Assembly (NCBI GenBank): GCA_964549505.1
Contig: CAZJVD010000002.1
Location: forward strand, 186,001-250,000
DNA length: 64,000 bases
Direction: 5' to 3'
DNA from: CAZJVD01 sp964549505
GTDB lineage: Bacteria; Bdellovibrionota; UBA1018; CAZJVD01
The stretch's first letter is position 1. The number at the start of each line of letters is the position of its first letter. Position numbers and translations under genes: made by a program. Of the stretch, positions 50,000-59,033 are shown in pieces. The notes beneath the pieces are model-generated. The model made no database searches. It was not told the origin of the DNA and worked only from the letters and a program-made list of their open reading frames with translations.

Positions 50000-51127
50000 A
50001 GCAAGAAAGTTCTCGATCTTCGTGCGGTCTCTCATCGTGTCTTGAAAACCCAAGTCGGCTAATTGTTTCAAAAACGGCGGCTCAAACAAGAGATAACTCA
50101 CAAGATCGGAAGCCTCCTCGGCTGCACCCAGACCTGAGATCAGGTGGCGGAGCACTTTCGGGAGACGGCTGATGTGACTGAGCGCGAGCTTACCCAGATC
50201 TTCCGATGGGCGAATCATGCAGACCTCGACTGGACGGAGCGTTCGGCTGTTCGCTTCGTGCGCACGGACCGTCTGATTGATTCGAAACAGGCGCTCGAGA
50301 TCAGAATCAATCGCATCGAGCAAGACTGCGTTCAAAATCACACCGAAAATACGAGCTACGCTGGGAAACTGCGTGTCCGATTCAATCGACTTGGGCTCTT
50401 CCTGTCGAACAGCGACAACGAAAACACGTGAAGCGCCTAAATGAATGACGGGACTCATCGGGGCATAGTTTCTCAAGCTGCCGTCGCCAAAGTAACGCCC
50501 GTCGATTCGCACAGGTGGAAAAAGAACCGGGATTGCGGCCGATGCGAGCACATGGTCACTCCGAATCGTCGCGCGTTCACTCGAACGACGCGAACGGCGC
50601 CATGGTTCGACGTTATCGAGCGTTTGATAGAAAACACGGCTGGTTCCGGTCGAGTAGTTCACCGCCGAAATCGCCAAGCTGCGAAGTGCGCCGAATTTCA
50701 AATTCTCGCCAATGCGTTCAAAAACAATCTTTCCTTCGAGAAACCTTCGCAAGGGTGCTGTATCGAGCATGGCACCAGCGGTTTTTTTCTTCACCAGCCC
50801 ACCCGTGGAAAGTTCTGTCACCCAGCGGGCGCCGATCCGCGCGATGGACCAGAGATCCGTTCGATAGATCTCCCCCGTTGTGAGGTTCTCCCAAAGTTTT
50901 CGGAGCTCCGCACAGGTGTCGAGAACCGACGGATGATTGCGAGCCGCAAGAGCGGTCGCGTTGATAGCCCCCGCACTGGTTCCGGAGATGATTGGAAAAG
51001 GATTTTCAACACCCGATTGTTGAGCGATTTGCGCGATCGCGTGTAGGGCTCCTGCTTGATAAGCGCCCCGCGCACCACCGCCTGTCAGCACTACCCCTAA
51101 ATCACTTGGTTTCTCGCTTTTTTTCAT
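49991..51127 (-). CDS. Patatin-like phospholipase
   Basis: The protein has 378 residues without a clear signal peptide. The oxyanion motif GGGARGAYQAGAL (Gly-Gly-Gly-Ala-Arg-Gly) is near 17, the nucleophile Ser is in SGTSAGAIN (Gly-Thr-Ser-Ala-Gly), and the catalytic Asp is in FGDGSLRNYAP. It hydrolyses acyl esters of phospholipids or acts as a lysophospholipase. An additional C-terminal helical region of ~150 residues follows the patatin fold. It is divergent from htpX, with 90 bp between the starts. Confidence 0.92.
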   Translation of the reverse strand: MKKSEKPSDLGVVLTGGGARGAYQAGALHAIAQIAQQSGVENPFPIISGTSAGAINATALAARNHPSVLDTCAELRKLWENLTTGEIYRTDLWSIARIGARWVTELSTGGLVKKKTAGAMLDTAPLRRFLEGKIVFERIGENLKFGALRSLAISAVNYSTGTSRVFYQTLDNVEPWRRSRRSSERATIRSDHVLASAAIPVLFPPVRIDGRYFGDGSLRNYAPMSPVIHLGASRVFVVAVRQEEPKSIESDTQFPSVARIFGVILNAVLLDAIDSDLERLFRINQTVRAHEANSRTLRPVEVCMIRPSEDLGKLALSHISRLPKVLRHLISGLGAAEEASDLVSYLLFEPPFLKQLADLGFQDTMRDRTKIENFLASV

Positions 51128-51217
51128 GGACTTAACAGCAGTGTAACTCAGCTTTTGATCAACTGATAAAAACGTTTTTTCTTTGAACTTGGCGACGCTT
51201 TGCGCGATATTCAGTGC

Positions 51218-52111
51218 ATGGTTTGGTTAAAGAGAATTTTCTTGTTTGTCCTCGTCAATGCGCTCGTCATGGTGACGATCAACATCGTCCTCAGCGTCCT
51301 CGGCGTACAACCCTATCTCACGCAGAATGGCCTCGACATGGGTTCGCTCATGGCGTTCTGCCTAGTGTGGGGATTCGGCGGCGCTCTGATCTCGCTCGCG
51401 CTGTCGCGAATCATGGCCAAGATGATGATGCGCGTCCGCGTGGTGCCAAAAGATTCTCGCGATCCGATGGAGTCACGACTGGTCGAACGTGTCCATCAGC
51501 TCGCACGTTCTGCCGGCTTGAACACGATGCCGGAAGTGGGCGTTTACGAGAGCCCCGAAGTGAACGCTTTCGCGACGGGCCCGACAAAGAATCGTGCGCT
51601 GGTTGCGGTATCAACAGGACTGCTGAATCGCTTGGACGGACAAGCGGTCGACGGCGTGCTTGGACATGAAATCGCACACATCGCGAACGGTGACATGGTG
51701 ACGATGACGCTTGTTCAAGGGGTCGTGAACGCGTTTGTGATGTTCTTTGCGCGGATCATCGCGTGGGCGATCGCCAATGCTGTTGAATCGCGCAATCGTC
51801 CGATGGTCCATATGCTTTCGGTCATTGTTCTTGAGATCCTCCTGAGTTTTCTCGGCATGATGGTCGTCGCCTACTTTTCAAGATGGCGTGAGTACCGTGC
51901 CGACGCTGGTGGGGCGCGGTTTGCAGGACAAGACTCCATGATTCACGCGCTGAAGTCGCTGCAACGGTCGATCGGCATGGTCGAGCAGGATCATCCGTCG
52001 CTGGCGTCGTTTAAGATCAATGGCAGGAAACCGAGCGGACTCTTAGCATTGTTTTCAACGCATCCTCCGCTCGAGGAACGTATCGCGCGACTTGAAACGA
52101 TGCGCGCTTAG
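51218..52111 (+). CDS. htpX: Protease HtpX
   Basis: The protein has 297 residues; ATG 51218 gives the family's usual start (MVWLKRIFLFVLVNALVMV). Two N-terminal membrane helices, then the zinc site HEIAHIANGDM with the later Glu in EYRADAGGARFAG, and another membrane pair. HtpX is an inner-membrane zinc protease that degrades misfolded membrane proteins together with FtsH. It ends overlapping the YceI gene stop on the opposite strand by 4 bp. Confidence 0.95.
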   Translation: MVWLKRIFLFVLVNALVMVTINIVLSVLGVQPYLTQNGLDMGSLMAFCLVWGFGGALISLALSRIMAKMMMRVRVVPKDSRDPMESRLVERVHQLARSAGLNTMPEVGVYESPEVNAFATGPTKNRALVAVSTGLLNRLDGQAVDGVLGHEIAHIANGDMVTMTLVQGVVNAFVMFFARIIAWAIANAVESRNRPMVHMLSVIVLEILLSFLGMMVVAYFSRWREYRADAGGARFAGQDSMIHALKSLQRSIGMVEQDHPSLASFKINGRKPSGLLALFSTHPPLEERIARLETMRA

Positions 52112-52794
52112 CGTTTAAGACCGGCAACTCGAAACAGGAGCTCAAGCTTCACCTTTGCCGTCTCGGCTACCGCGATCTTCATAAAGAGAATCTTCGCAGG
52201 TTTCACTTCGACGCCAAAATCAGCTAGGCGCACCTCTGCCGTGCCGATGGCTCGCACGGTGTTCACGTCCGAAGCGAGAAGGTTAAAAGTCAGTTTCCCG
52301 GCCTTCCTTGCCCCGTGAATCGACCACTGCCCCTCAACATCGACTGTCGCTGGTTGCGTCGATGAGAGGACAACCGCCGTGCTGTCGCGCGCACGAACAT
52401 CCGTCAACGAAAACTTAATCAGTGGAAAAACAATGGCATCACCACCGGTCGTCGGAAGCTGATGACCCTCGTCGCACACATGTTCTTCGGGAAAACGAGA
52501 GACTCCATAATCGAGACCCAGTGCCTCGCGCAGGTGGCAGTTCTGTTTGGGATCACCGGTATCAATCCTCTCGATCGGCACGAGAAACTCTCCACGAAAC
52601 CCATCTCCATGAACGGCGTCTTTTTTCCAAATCACTTGTCCCGACAATCCCGTCGCTTTACCGGTGTGTGTGCCAAAGGTGTAACCAATCTCGAATTGCG
52701 CAAGACTAGACTCCAAAACATAGACTTGAGGGGGAGCATCCGCAACCGCGGACGGTGCGACCAACCAGAGAACTGATAAGAGAACGTGCATCAT
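52108..52794 (-). CDS. Secreted YceI-like protein
   Basis: The protein has 228 residues; ATG 52794 follows a region without homology and starts a signal peptide (MMHVLLSVLWLVAPSAVA). The mature region is an extended lipocalin-like beta barrel: SSLAQFEIGYTFGTHTGKATGLSGQVIW, GFRGEFLVPIERIDTGD, KFSLTDVRARDS, QWSIHGARKAGKLTFNL, AIGTAEVRLADFGVEV. These are the YceI repeats, which bind polyisoprenoid lipids. It is 32 bp after the TonB-like gene and likely the last gene of the envelope cluster. Confidence 0.85.
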   Translation of the reverse strand: MMHVLLSVLWLVAPSAVADAPPQVYVLESSLAQFEIGYTFGTHTGKATGLSGQVIWKKDAVHGDGFRGEFLVPIERIDTGDPKQNCHLREALGLDYGVSRFPEEHVCDEGHQLPTTGGDAIVFPLIKFSLTDVRARDSTAVVLSSTQPATVDVEGQWSIHGARKAGKLTFNLLASDVNTVRAIGTAEVRLADFGVEVKPAKILFMKIAVAETAKVKLELLFRVAGLKR

Positions 52795-52826
52795 GCTTTC
52801 ATCATATATGAGTATTGCGAGCGTGC

Positions 52827-53537
52827 TCAATCGTTCACTAAGAGAGAGAGCTGATACTTCACTCGGTACGACTGAGTGAACGTGGGAAAACGCAAGCCGC
52901 GACCCACCGACTCCAGGCAACGACGAAGGCTTTCGCGCCCGGAAGAAGATCCCGATCCCATCACATCGGTGTTGAGCGATGCGACCGCACCTCCGGGTGC
53001 CACAGCAAACGCAAACTCCGCCCGGCCCGACAGAGTGCTCTCCCGCAATAAGACGCGTTCATAGCATTCTCGAAAACGGTCTTGGTTTCGGTCCAAGACC
53101 AGGCGTATCTCCTGTGAGTCTAAGATCGGCGCGTCTGCAGTACCCGTGGACCCACTCGATTCACTCAAAACCGTGGTGTCGTTCGTTAGATCGTTGCGAA
53201 TGGCGGCGATCAAGCGACCTGCTTGGCGACCGGACTGGTCATCTGGCCACCTCGGATGACTTCGAAGGCTCTTGGCAAAGTCGCGAACGGACCGAGCGAG
53301 CTGAGATGTTGGCTTTCGTTTTGAAACAGTAGCCTTACCCAAGCCACGGTTCAGTCGACCTGCGACGCCTGAACTCTCAGAAACCCCTGAAGAACGTGGC
53401 GTCAGTGAAACGGTAACAAATTCCGCTCGATCACGATGATGACGTAACGCCAGAAGGAGGAGACCGATCACGAGAGCGGTGTGAAGGCCGAGGCTGAGAA
53501 GAAGAGCCCTCCTGTCACTCACGGTCACTCCCGGCAT
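52827..53537 (-). CDS. TonB-like protein with AgmX/PglI-type C-terminal domain
   Basis: The protein has 236 residues; ATG 53537 puts a single membrane helix at 14-29 (LLSLGLHTALVIGLLLLAL), so the rest is periplasmic. The middle is a basic, Ser-rich linker. From about 140 there is a TonB/AgmX-like domain with two conserved Cys: RFRECYERVLLRESTLSGRAEFAFAVAPGGAVASL and ESLRRCLESVGRGLRFP. Related domains occur in gliding-motility and envelope-energising proteins of myxobacteria and Bdellovibrio-like bacteria. It likely links the inner membrane to another envelope component. Its start overlaps the previous gene by 23 bp. Confidence 0.8.
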   Translation of the reverse strand: MPGVTVSDRRALLLSLGLHTALVIGLLLLALRHHRDRAEFVTVSLTPRSSGVSESSGVAGRLNRGLGKATVSKRKPTSQLARSVRDFAKSLRSHPRWPDDQSGRQAGRLIAAIRNDLTNDTTVLSESSGSTGTADAPILDSQEIRLVLDRNQDRFRECYERVLLRESTLSGRAEFAFAVAPGGAVASLNTDVMGSGSSSGRESLRRCLESVGRGLRFPTFTQSYRVKYQLSLLVND

Positions 53538-53802
53538 GCTCGCTCCGGACCAGAGTTCGCCACGCGCCCGGGCGAACAAGAATGATTTCGATACGACGGA
53601 GTTCGTGCAGCACCCAGCGATCAAAGACAGGACCGATGGCTCGTGCGATCTCAATACGGTCGACAAGCGGGCGTCGGAGTTCACCCTGGAGATCACTCGA
53701 ACCAAGATCCACCGTCGGGGCCGGCCCGGAGGTCGCCGCCCATGCGGCGCTACTCCAAAAACTGATCCACCAAAAGCTCACAAAAGCGCCCCAAGGTTTC
53801 AT
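53515..53802 (-). CDS. Small secreted protein of the envelope cluster
   Basis: The protein has 95 residues with a signal peptide (GAFVSFWWISFWSSAAWAA). The short mature part has a recurring pattern of Gly and charged residues (VDLGSSDLQGELRRPLVDRIEIARAIGPVFDRWVLHELRRIEIILV) like small partner proteins seen beside AgmX-type genes, but no named family is recognised. Start and stop overlap the neighbouring genes by 4 bp (ATGA) and 23 bp, so translation of all three is coupled. Confidence 0.6.
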   Translation of the reverse strand: MKPWGAFVSFWWISFWSSAAWAATSGPAPTVDLGSSDLQGELRRPLVDRIEIARAIGPVFDRWVLHELRRIEIILVRPGAWRTLVRSEHAGSDRE

Positions 53803-55361
53803 ACCCGATGCTCCCCGTGGTCGCGGATACTTTTCAAGAAACCAACCAATTCAGCCGCCAACGCGCGGTCCTCGCGATGCGATTCGATCCACTCATGAAC
53901 ACGGGTCTCAAGAATCTCGCAAATCTCACGAACTAAGTCTCCGTGGTACCGCTGCAGAACGCGTGAATCGAAGTGGATGCCGTGTCCAGTGAGCAGCTGT
54001 CGACGAAATGCCGGCAAAGCACCTGTCAGCTCCATGGTTCCCACATGTTTTCGGAACTCAGCCATGGACCGAAGCGCTTTCCAATCGTCACTCCACGAAC
54101 TGTCGCGCAGAACGGGTGGTAGGTCCATCCACACCACCCCGAAGCGTTCCGGATACAGCTCCCGGAAAAAGAGCGACAGCGTTCCGCTTCCGCGGAGTGT
54201 TTCTAAATCGATCGGGTCTCCCTCCATCTGTTCCAATAGATACGCGGACGTCAAAAAGCCAAGCGAAGCGTCGCTCTCGATGACAGGTTCGCTTTCATTC
54301 CAGAAGCCAAAGATCAGATCCCAACGCTTCTGCGCAATCGCAAAACGTGTCGCCCAGCTCCGGTCGTTGGCCCACAACTGCACCCACGCTTTGGTAACCG
54401 CTTCGCGCGCTTCGGAAAAGCGGCTCTGCTCAAGCATCCAGCGCCTAAGCTCGGAGATTTCGGGTCGCGCTTCGGCGGAGAACCAGCGAGCGATCTGTAA
54501 AAGTGCGTCGGCCCCTGCTCCAGCACACGCGTCTAACAAGAAGCCGCGCGACGGACGCGCGCTCTGCGAAGCGACCCCACAAGCGAGATCGCGCATATCC
54601 TGACGTCCAAGCCTCCGGAGCTGTGTCACAAGAAACGTCGTCGCGTCGGCACTCAAGTCGGTGACGGAAAGGAGGCCAACAGTGCGCTCCGGAAACGACC
54701 CCGAGAACTCGGCATGCGCACGCACCCATCCTTCAAACACACGGTTGCGCTGGTGCTGCGAAGCTAGGCTCTCAAGCAACGAAACCGGAACCGCCTTAGA
54801 AAATCGACCGAGATCACGGGCCATCGCGTCCACAAACGGCACCGAGACCGAAAGCGAACCCAGACCATCCAAACGCGCTGCCAATCGACGCACGGCTTTC
54901 GCATTCCATCCAAGGTTGTGCTCAAGCCATGCCGCTTGGTAATGCGCCCATTCTGTCGTTGCAACCGAGACGTCGGGAACAGCAGCAAGCGTCTCAAAAA
55001 TCTTCAGAGCTTTCTGCCAAGCAGCCCGTGAACCCTCGCGAAAGAGCCGATCTCCTTCCGCCGTTAAAACAAGAACTCGTTCCGCATTCGGAAGCCGTGC
55101 CTCCATCGGAAAAAGAAACTGAAGCGCGCGCGCCCGTGACCAAGGTCCGGAAGAGTCCTGTGCAGACTCCAGCCAGAGACGCCCGAACTCGAGGCGATCC
55201 CTAGGATCGGACGCAGCCCCTGCGGCTTGTGCAAAACCCTGCGCGGCTACACTGCGATCACCGCGACTGCGCGCCAAAAGCGCGTCCACAAATGAAGGAG
55301 GAGCGGCGCTCGCCGTCAAACTCCAAAGGACATTCAAAAGAAGAAAACTTGTCATACTCAT
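53799..55361 (-). CDS. Secreted TPR-like protein, first gene of envelope cluster
   Basis: The protein has about 520 residues. ATG 55361 or 55355 is preferred, since from there a signal peptide begins (MSMTSFLLLNVLWSLTASAAP); the long upstream open frame is not convincing. The mature protein is almost all alpha-helical with repeating ~34-residue helix pairs (LARSRGDRSVAAQGFAQAAGAA, AWQKALKIFETLAAV, HYQAAWLEHNLGWNAKAVRRL), a TPR/SEL1-like solenoid. Such proteins often hold parts of trans-envelope machines together. It is followed directly by the small secreted protein and the TonB-like gene. Confidence 0.7.
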   Translation of the reverse strand: MSMTSFLLLNVLWSLTASAAPPSFVDALLARSRGDRSVAAQGFAQAAGAASDPRDRLEFGRLWLESAQDSSGPWSRARALQFLFPMEARLPNAERVLVLTAEGDRLFREGSRAAWQKALKIFETLAAVPDVSVATTEWAHYQAAWLEHNLGWNAKAVRRLAARLDGLGSLSVSVPFVDAMARDLGRFSKAVPVSLLESLASQHQRNRVFEGWVRAHAEFSGSFPERTVGLLSVTDLSADATTFLVTQLRRLGRQDMRDLACGVASQSARPSRGFLLDACAGAGADALLQIARWFSAEARPEISELRRWMLEQSRFSEAREAVTKAWVQLWANDRSWATRFAIAQKRWDLIFGFWNESEPVIESDASLGFLTSAYLLEQMEGDPIDLETLRGSGTLSLFFRELYPERFGVVWMDLPPVLRDSSWSDDWKALRSMAEFRKHVGTMELTGALPAFRRQLLTGHGIHFDSRVLQRYHGDLVREICEILETRVHEWIESHREDRALAAELVGFLKSIRDHGEHRV

Positions 55362-55553
55362 AGCGCGGCGCCGAAACGCTATCCTGTTAATGCACAGCGC
55401 GAAGTACCACGATGTTTGCGCTGCGACAAGCACCACTAAAACACCGCGCGTCAATGTTTCTGTTGTCGACCGAAACGTTCTACGAGAGGCTGTTATAATC
55501 AAACGCAAGCCGTGAGAGAGCTTTAGAGGGGACGCCAGAGGCAAAATGAATCG

Positions 55554-57476
55554 ATGAATACGAAAACCGCGCTCGTTTTCACGCGCAAAGATCCTAAAGA
55601 GCGAAAGGCCAAGTCGAAAATGGCTCCCCTTGTTTTGGGCGCCCTCGGCGTCGTGTATGGCGACATCGGAACGTCGCCACTCTATGCGATCAAAGAAAGC
55701 TTCTCGGCGAGTCACGGCCTCGAAGCCAGCACTGCCAATGTCTACGGTGTTCTGTCACTCGTTTTCTGGGCACTCATGCTCGTCGTCTCCATAAAATACC
55801 TGGTCTTTGTTTTGCGCGCTGATCACCGCGGTGAAGGCGGCATCTCGAGCTTGATCGCGATGCTGCTGCCCAAGCTCAACGGGAACGGAAAACTTTCGGA
55901 ACGCGCGCTCATCGTAGGGCTCGGAATTTTTGGCGTGGGCTTTATCTATGGTGACGGCATTATCACGCCCTCGATCTCCGTTCTCAGTGCGATCGAAGGG
56001 ATTGAGATCGCAACTCCGGCATTGAAACCGCTTGTCGTTCCCATCACGATCGCTGTCTTGCTGCTTGTCTTTTCGATGCAAGCGCGAGGAACTTCGAAGA
56101 TTGGCGCGATCTTCGGCCCGGCGACACTGCTCTGGTTTCTCATGATCGCCGCGATGGGACTGCCCTGGATTTTTCAGCATCCCGAGATTCTGCTAGCCGT
56201 GCATCCAAAGTACGCGCTCGATTTTTTTGTGCGTAATGGTCATATCGGATTTTTGGCCCTCGGATCCGTCGCTCTGTGTGTGACAGGTGCCGAAGCTTTG
56301 TACGCCGACATGGGACACTTTGGAAAAAAAGCGATTCGCATCGGTTGGTTTTGGATCGCCTTTCCCGCGCTCCTCATCAACTACTTTGGACAGGGCGCTT
56401 TTTTTCTGACGACCGGCGGAGCCGTCAAACACACGTTCTTCGGAATGGTCGGCGGTTATCTGATCTATCCCGTTATTGTTGTTTCAACCGTTGCAGCGGT
56501 GATCGCTTCGCAAGCTATGATTTCGGGTGCTTTCAGTCTCACCCATCACATTATGCAGCTCGGATACCTTCCGCGCAGCACGATTCGCCACACATCGATG
56601 AGCCAAGAAGGACAGATCTACATTCCGGGCGTCAATCGCTGGTTGATGATCTCGTGCGTGGCCGTTGTACTCGGTTTCAAAGAAACGTCAGCCCTCGCCG
56701 GAGCCTACGGCCTCGCGGTGATGGGAACCATGGTGATTACTTCGATCCTGTTTGGTCTGGTCTGTCATCGAATCTGGAACTGGCCGCTCTACCGAACGAT
56801 CCCGGTGATTGCGATTTTTCTATTCATCGATGTGTCGATCTTATCCGCGAACTTGCCAAAGATTCATATGGGTGGTTGGGTACCACTCACAATCGGTGCA
56901 CTGACGTTGCTTTTCATGAGCACATGGAAACGTGGCCGCGATTTTCTTGCTGAGAAAATCACGACCTCGTCGACGCCGCTTGCTGATTTCATGAACAAGA
57001 TCGCTACGGACAAACCCCAGCGGGTCAAGGGCACGGCGGTCGTCATGACACCCAACCTCGATATTGCGCCCTACGTTCTCGTTCATCACTACCGTCACAA
57101 TCGAATCTTGCACGAACGCGTGATCTTGCTTTCGATCATCACCGAACACGACCCCTATGTTCCGCTCTCAGAGCGCGTTCGTGTGACCGATCTCGAAATG
57201 GGATTCGTAAAAGTCGTCGCGTACTTTGGTTATATGGAAACAGCCGATGTACCCGAGATCCTCGAGCGCTGCGGGTCGGCCGGTCTCGTCCTCAACCTTC
57301 GTGAAATGAGTTACTTCTTGGGACGAGAGACGTTTATCACTAATGGGAACTCGGGCATGCCGTTTTGGCGAAAAAATCTATTCGTCGTGATGACACGAAA
57401 CGCGCGCTCCGCTTCAGAGTTTTTCAATCTCCCACCCGACCAAGTCATCGAAATTGGCGCTCAAATCCAGATCTAA
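55554..57476 (+). CDS. kup: Low-affinity potassium transporter Kup
   Basis: The protein has 640 residues with twelve membrane helices followed by a soluble C-terminal domain of ~190 residues. The family segments are clear: LGVVYGDIGTSPLYAIKESF, YGDGIITPSISVLSAIEGIE and TGAEALYADMGHFGKKAIRIGWF. Kup imports K+ with protons under hypo-osmotic or acidic conditions. Together with the CPA2 antiporter at 3481-5739 it points to active K+ homeostasis. It overlaps the convergent glycosyltransferase-like gene by 32 bp. Confidence 0.95.
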   Translation: MNTKTALVFTRKDPKERKAKSKMAPLVLGALGVVYGDIGTSPLYAIKESFSASHGLEASTANVYGVLSLVFWALMLVVSIKYLVFVLRADHRGEGGISSLIAMLLPKLNGNGKLSERALIVGLGIFGVGFIYGDGIITPSISVLSAIEGIEIATPALKPLVVPITIAVLLLVFSMQARGTSKIGAIFGPATLLWFLMIAAMGLPWIFQHPEILLAVHPKYALDFFVRNGHIGFLALGSVALCVTGAEALYADMGHFGKKAIRIGWFWIAFPALLINYFGQGAFFLTTGGAVKHTFFGMVGGYLIYPVIVVSTVAAVIASQAMISGAFSLTHHIMQLGYLPRSTIRHTSMSQEGQIYIPGVNRWLMISCVAVVLGFKETSALAGAYGLAVMGTMVITSILFGLVCHRIWNWPLYRTIPVIAIFLFIDVSILSANLPKIHMGGWVPLTIGALTLLFMSTWKRGRDFLAEKITTSSTPLADFMNKIATDKPQRVKGTAVVMTPNLDIAPYVLVHHYRHNRILHERVILLSIITEHDPYVPLSERVRVTDLEMGFVKVVAYFGYMETADVPEILERCGSAGLVLNLREMSYFLGRETFITNGNSGMPFWRKNLFVVMTRNARSASEFFNLPPDQVIEIGAQIQI

Positions 57477-59007
57477 CACTGAGAAGAGGTGCCGCGAGCC
57501 ATTGCGCACACCACTGGCGTGTGCCCTCTACAACGGACAGCCTCTGTCGAGCATCGAGAGCTCTTAAGAAAAACCGTCTCTGATAGCTCTCGAAACCAAA
57601 TCGCCCGCCACGTTTCTCTAGAATGGTCCGGGCCTCGCGCTTACGCAAGTCCGGCCAACTCTGCAGAGCGTTCCAGACCTCTGCCATCGAAGCTTTTGAC
57701 CACAACCGTTTCAACGCGAACACGACCGGGAGCTTTCGCAGTCCAGAGGTCTGCATCCAGTTTGGATCGTTCATCCAGTTCACGGCAGCGACAATCGAAT
57801 CGGAAAGCAATGGCGTTGCCGCAGTATTTGCCTCGAAGAGCGCACGGTTATCAAAGAGACGAAGACCTTCATCAAAACTCCTCGCCGCTTCGTAAGTCGC
57901 CATGGCTTGCACGGTCTCCGTATCGGCATGCTGCCGAAGAGATTCCATGAACGCTCGGTAGACCACGACATTCCAGGGAACACGCGCAAGTGTGAACGGC
58001 CGACCCAACGTGATCGCACCGCTTATAGCACCATCCCCTGAAATCAAAAAAGGCCTCTCCGAAAGAGCGAGCAATCCCGTAAACACCCGATGCGAAAGTT
58101 TTCCCGAAACCAGACGAACGAGCGGCGCACTCGCTAACACCGCGTGATCGAAGTCCGCGACATCTACCGTGCGAACATCGTTCGAGAGTCCCGAACGTTC
58201 GAGATGAGGAACCCAAGCTGAGTTCGGTTGCAATGGCGTGACCATCACCACGGTGCGACCGAGCCGCTTTGCCTCGGCAACCAACGCTCGGACGAGGTCG
58301 ATCCCTTCGCTATGGGTAAACTGATGATCCATACCGTATGCGACCATCATGAGTGGTTTGTTCACATCCTGCCGCCAAGCCTTCAGAAACTGGGCGAGGT
58401 GCGTGTCGCGCTCTTCTTCAAGCGCAGCAACGACCGTCGTAAAGACCTCGTCATTCGACATCCTTCTATAACGGAGAGCCTCAGAATCTGGATAGATCCC
58501 CGATGACCCCAAACCAGGACCCGGAGCAGGAAACTCAAAAACATCATCCTCGATCACAAGATGTCCGAGACTGGTGGTGGCCGCAACCTCGCTGCTCTCA
58601 AAAACAGGCAAGCTCAGTCGCACACCGCCGGGAGCAAAACGAAAGAATCGATTTGGAACGGAAACACGAGAGTTCTTGAGTGCGACTTCAATCAGCACAT
58701 CAATCGGAGGACGATCCGCAAGCTCCGTCGAGCCACGTAGCTCAATGCCATGGCGCCGCAGAGGTTCGATGCCCATCGCCTCGATGATCTCACGAGCCCC
58801 GCGCTCACCGACGAGCGTGATCTCTCCGGTAAATCCCAGCCGCTCGCGAAGATCGCGAGCAACGAGATACCCGGCCGCAACGTCCCCAAAACCGCCGCGC
58901 GGAACCGGAACGCGAATCACCCAATGAGCGGCGTCCGCTTGAACAGAAAGCATCACAGACAGTATCAGCAACGTTGGAAGGAAAAGCCCACTGACCCTAG
59001 CCCACAC
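57445..59007 (-). CDS. Secreted glycosyltransferase-like protein (paralogue 2)
   Basis: The protein has 520 residues with a signal peptide (VSGLFLPTLLILSVMLSVQADAA). It shares ordered blocks with the protein at 30297-31700: RGGFGDVAAGYLVARDLRE at 37-55, AYGMDHQFTHSEGIDLVRAL near 223-242, TVVMVTPLQP near 252, and RPFLISGDGAISGAITLGRP at 318-337, where the first protein has LPILVTGDVSMSMAIEYGKP. The Gly-Asp-Ser/Ala...Gly-Lys/Arg-Pro motif fits GT-B glycosyltransferases of the EarP/MurG kind. It has an additional ~80 residues at the end. Function unknown; GTG start. Confidence 0.6.
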   Translation of the reverse strand: MWARVSGLFLPTLLILSVMLSVQADAAHWVIRVPVPRGGFGDVAAGYLVARDLRERLGFTGEITLVGERGAREIIEAMGIEPLRRHGIELRGSTELADRPPIDVLIEVALKNSRVSVPNRFFRFAPGGVRLSLPVFESSEVAATTSLGHLVIEDDVFEFPAPGPGLGSSGIYPDSEALRYRRMSNDEVFTTVVAALEEERDTHLAQFLKAWRQDVNKPLMMVAYGMDHQFTHSEGIDLVRALVAEAKRLGRTVVMVTPLQPNSAWVPHLERSGLSNDVRTVDVADFDHAVLASAPLVRLVSGKLSHRVFTGLLALSERPFLISGDGAISGAITLGRPFTLARVPWNVVVYRAFMESLRQHADTETVQAMATYEAARSFDEGLRLFDNRALFEANTAATPLLSDSIVAAVNWMNDPNWMQTSGLRKLPVVFALKRLWSKASMAEVWNALQSWPDLRKREARTILEKRGGRFGFESYQRRFFLRALDARQRLSVVEGTRQWCAQWLAAPLLSVRSGFERQFR

Positions 59008-59033
59008 AGACCCATTCTCTAAGGTGCCCAGAA

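Noticed and set aside
55362..55715. Extended N-terminus of the TPR-like protein up to 55715
   Set aside because: The extra residues show no signal peptide and overlap the kup gene on the other strand; the ATG at 55361 begins a clear signal peptide.
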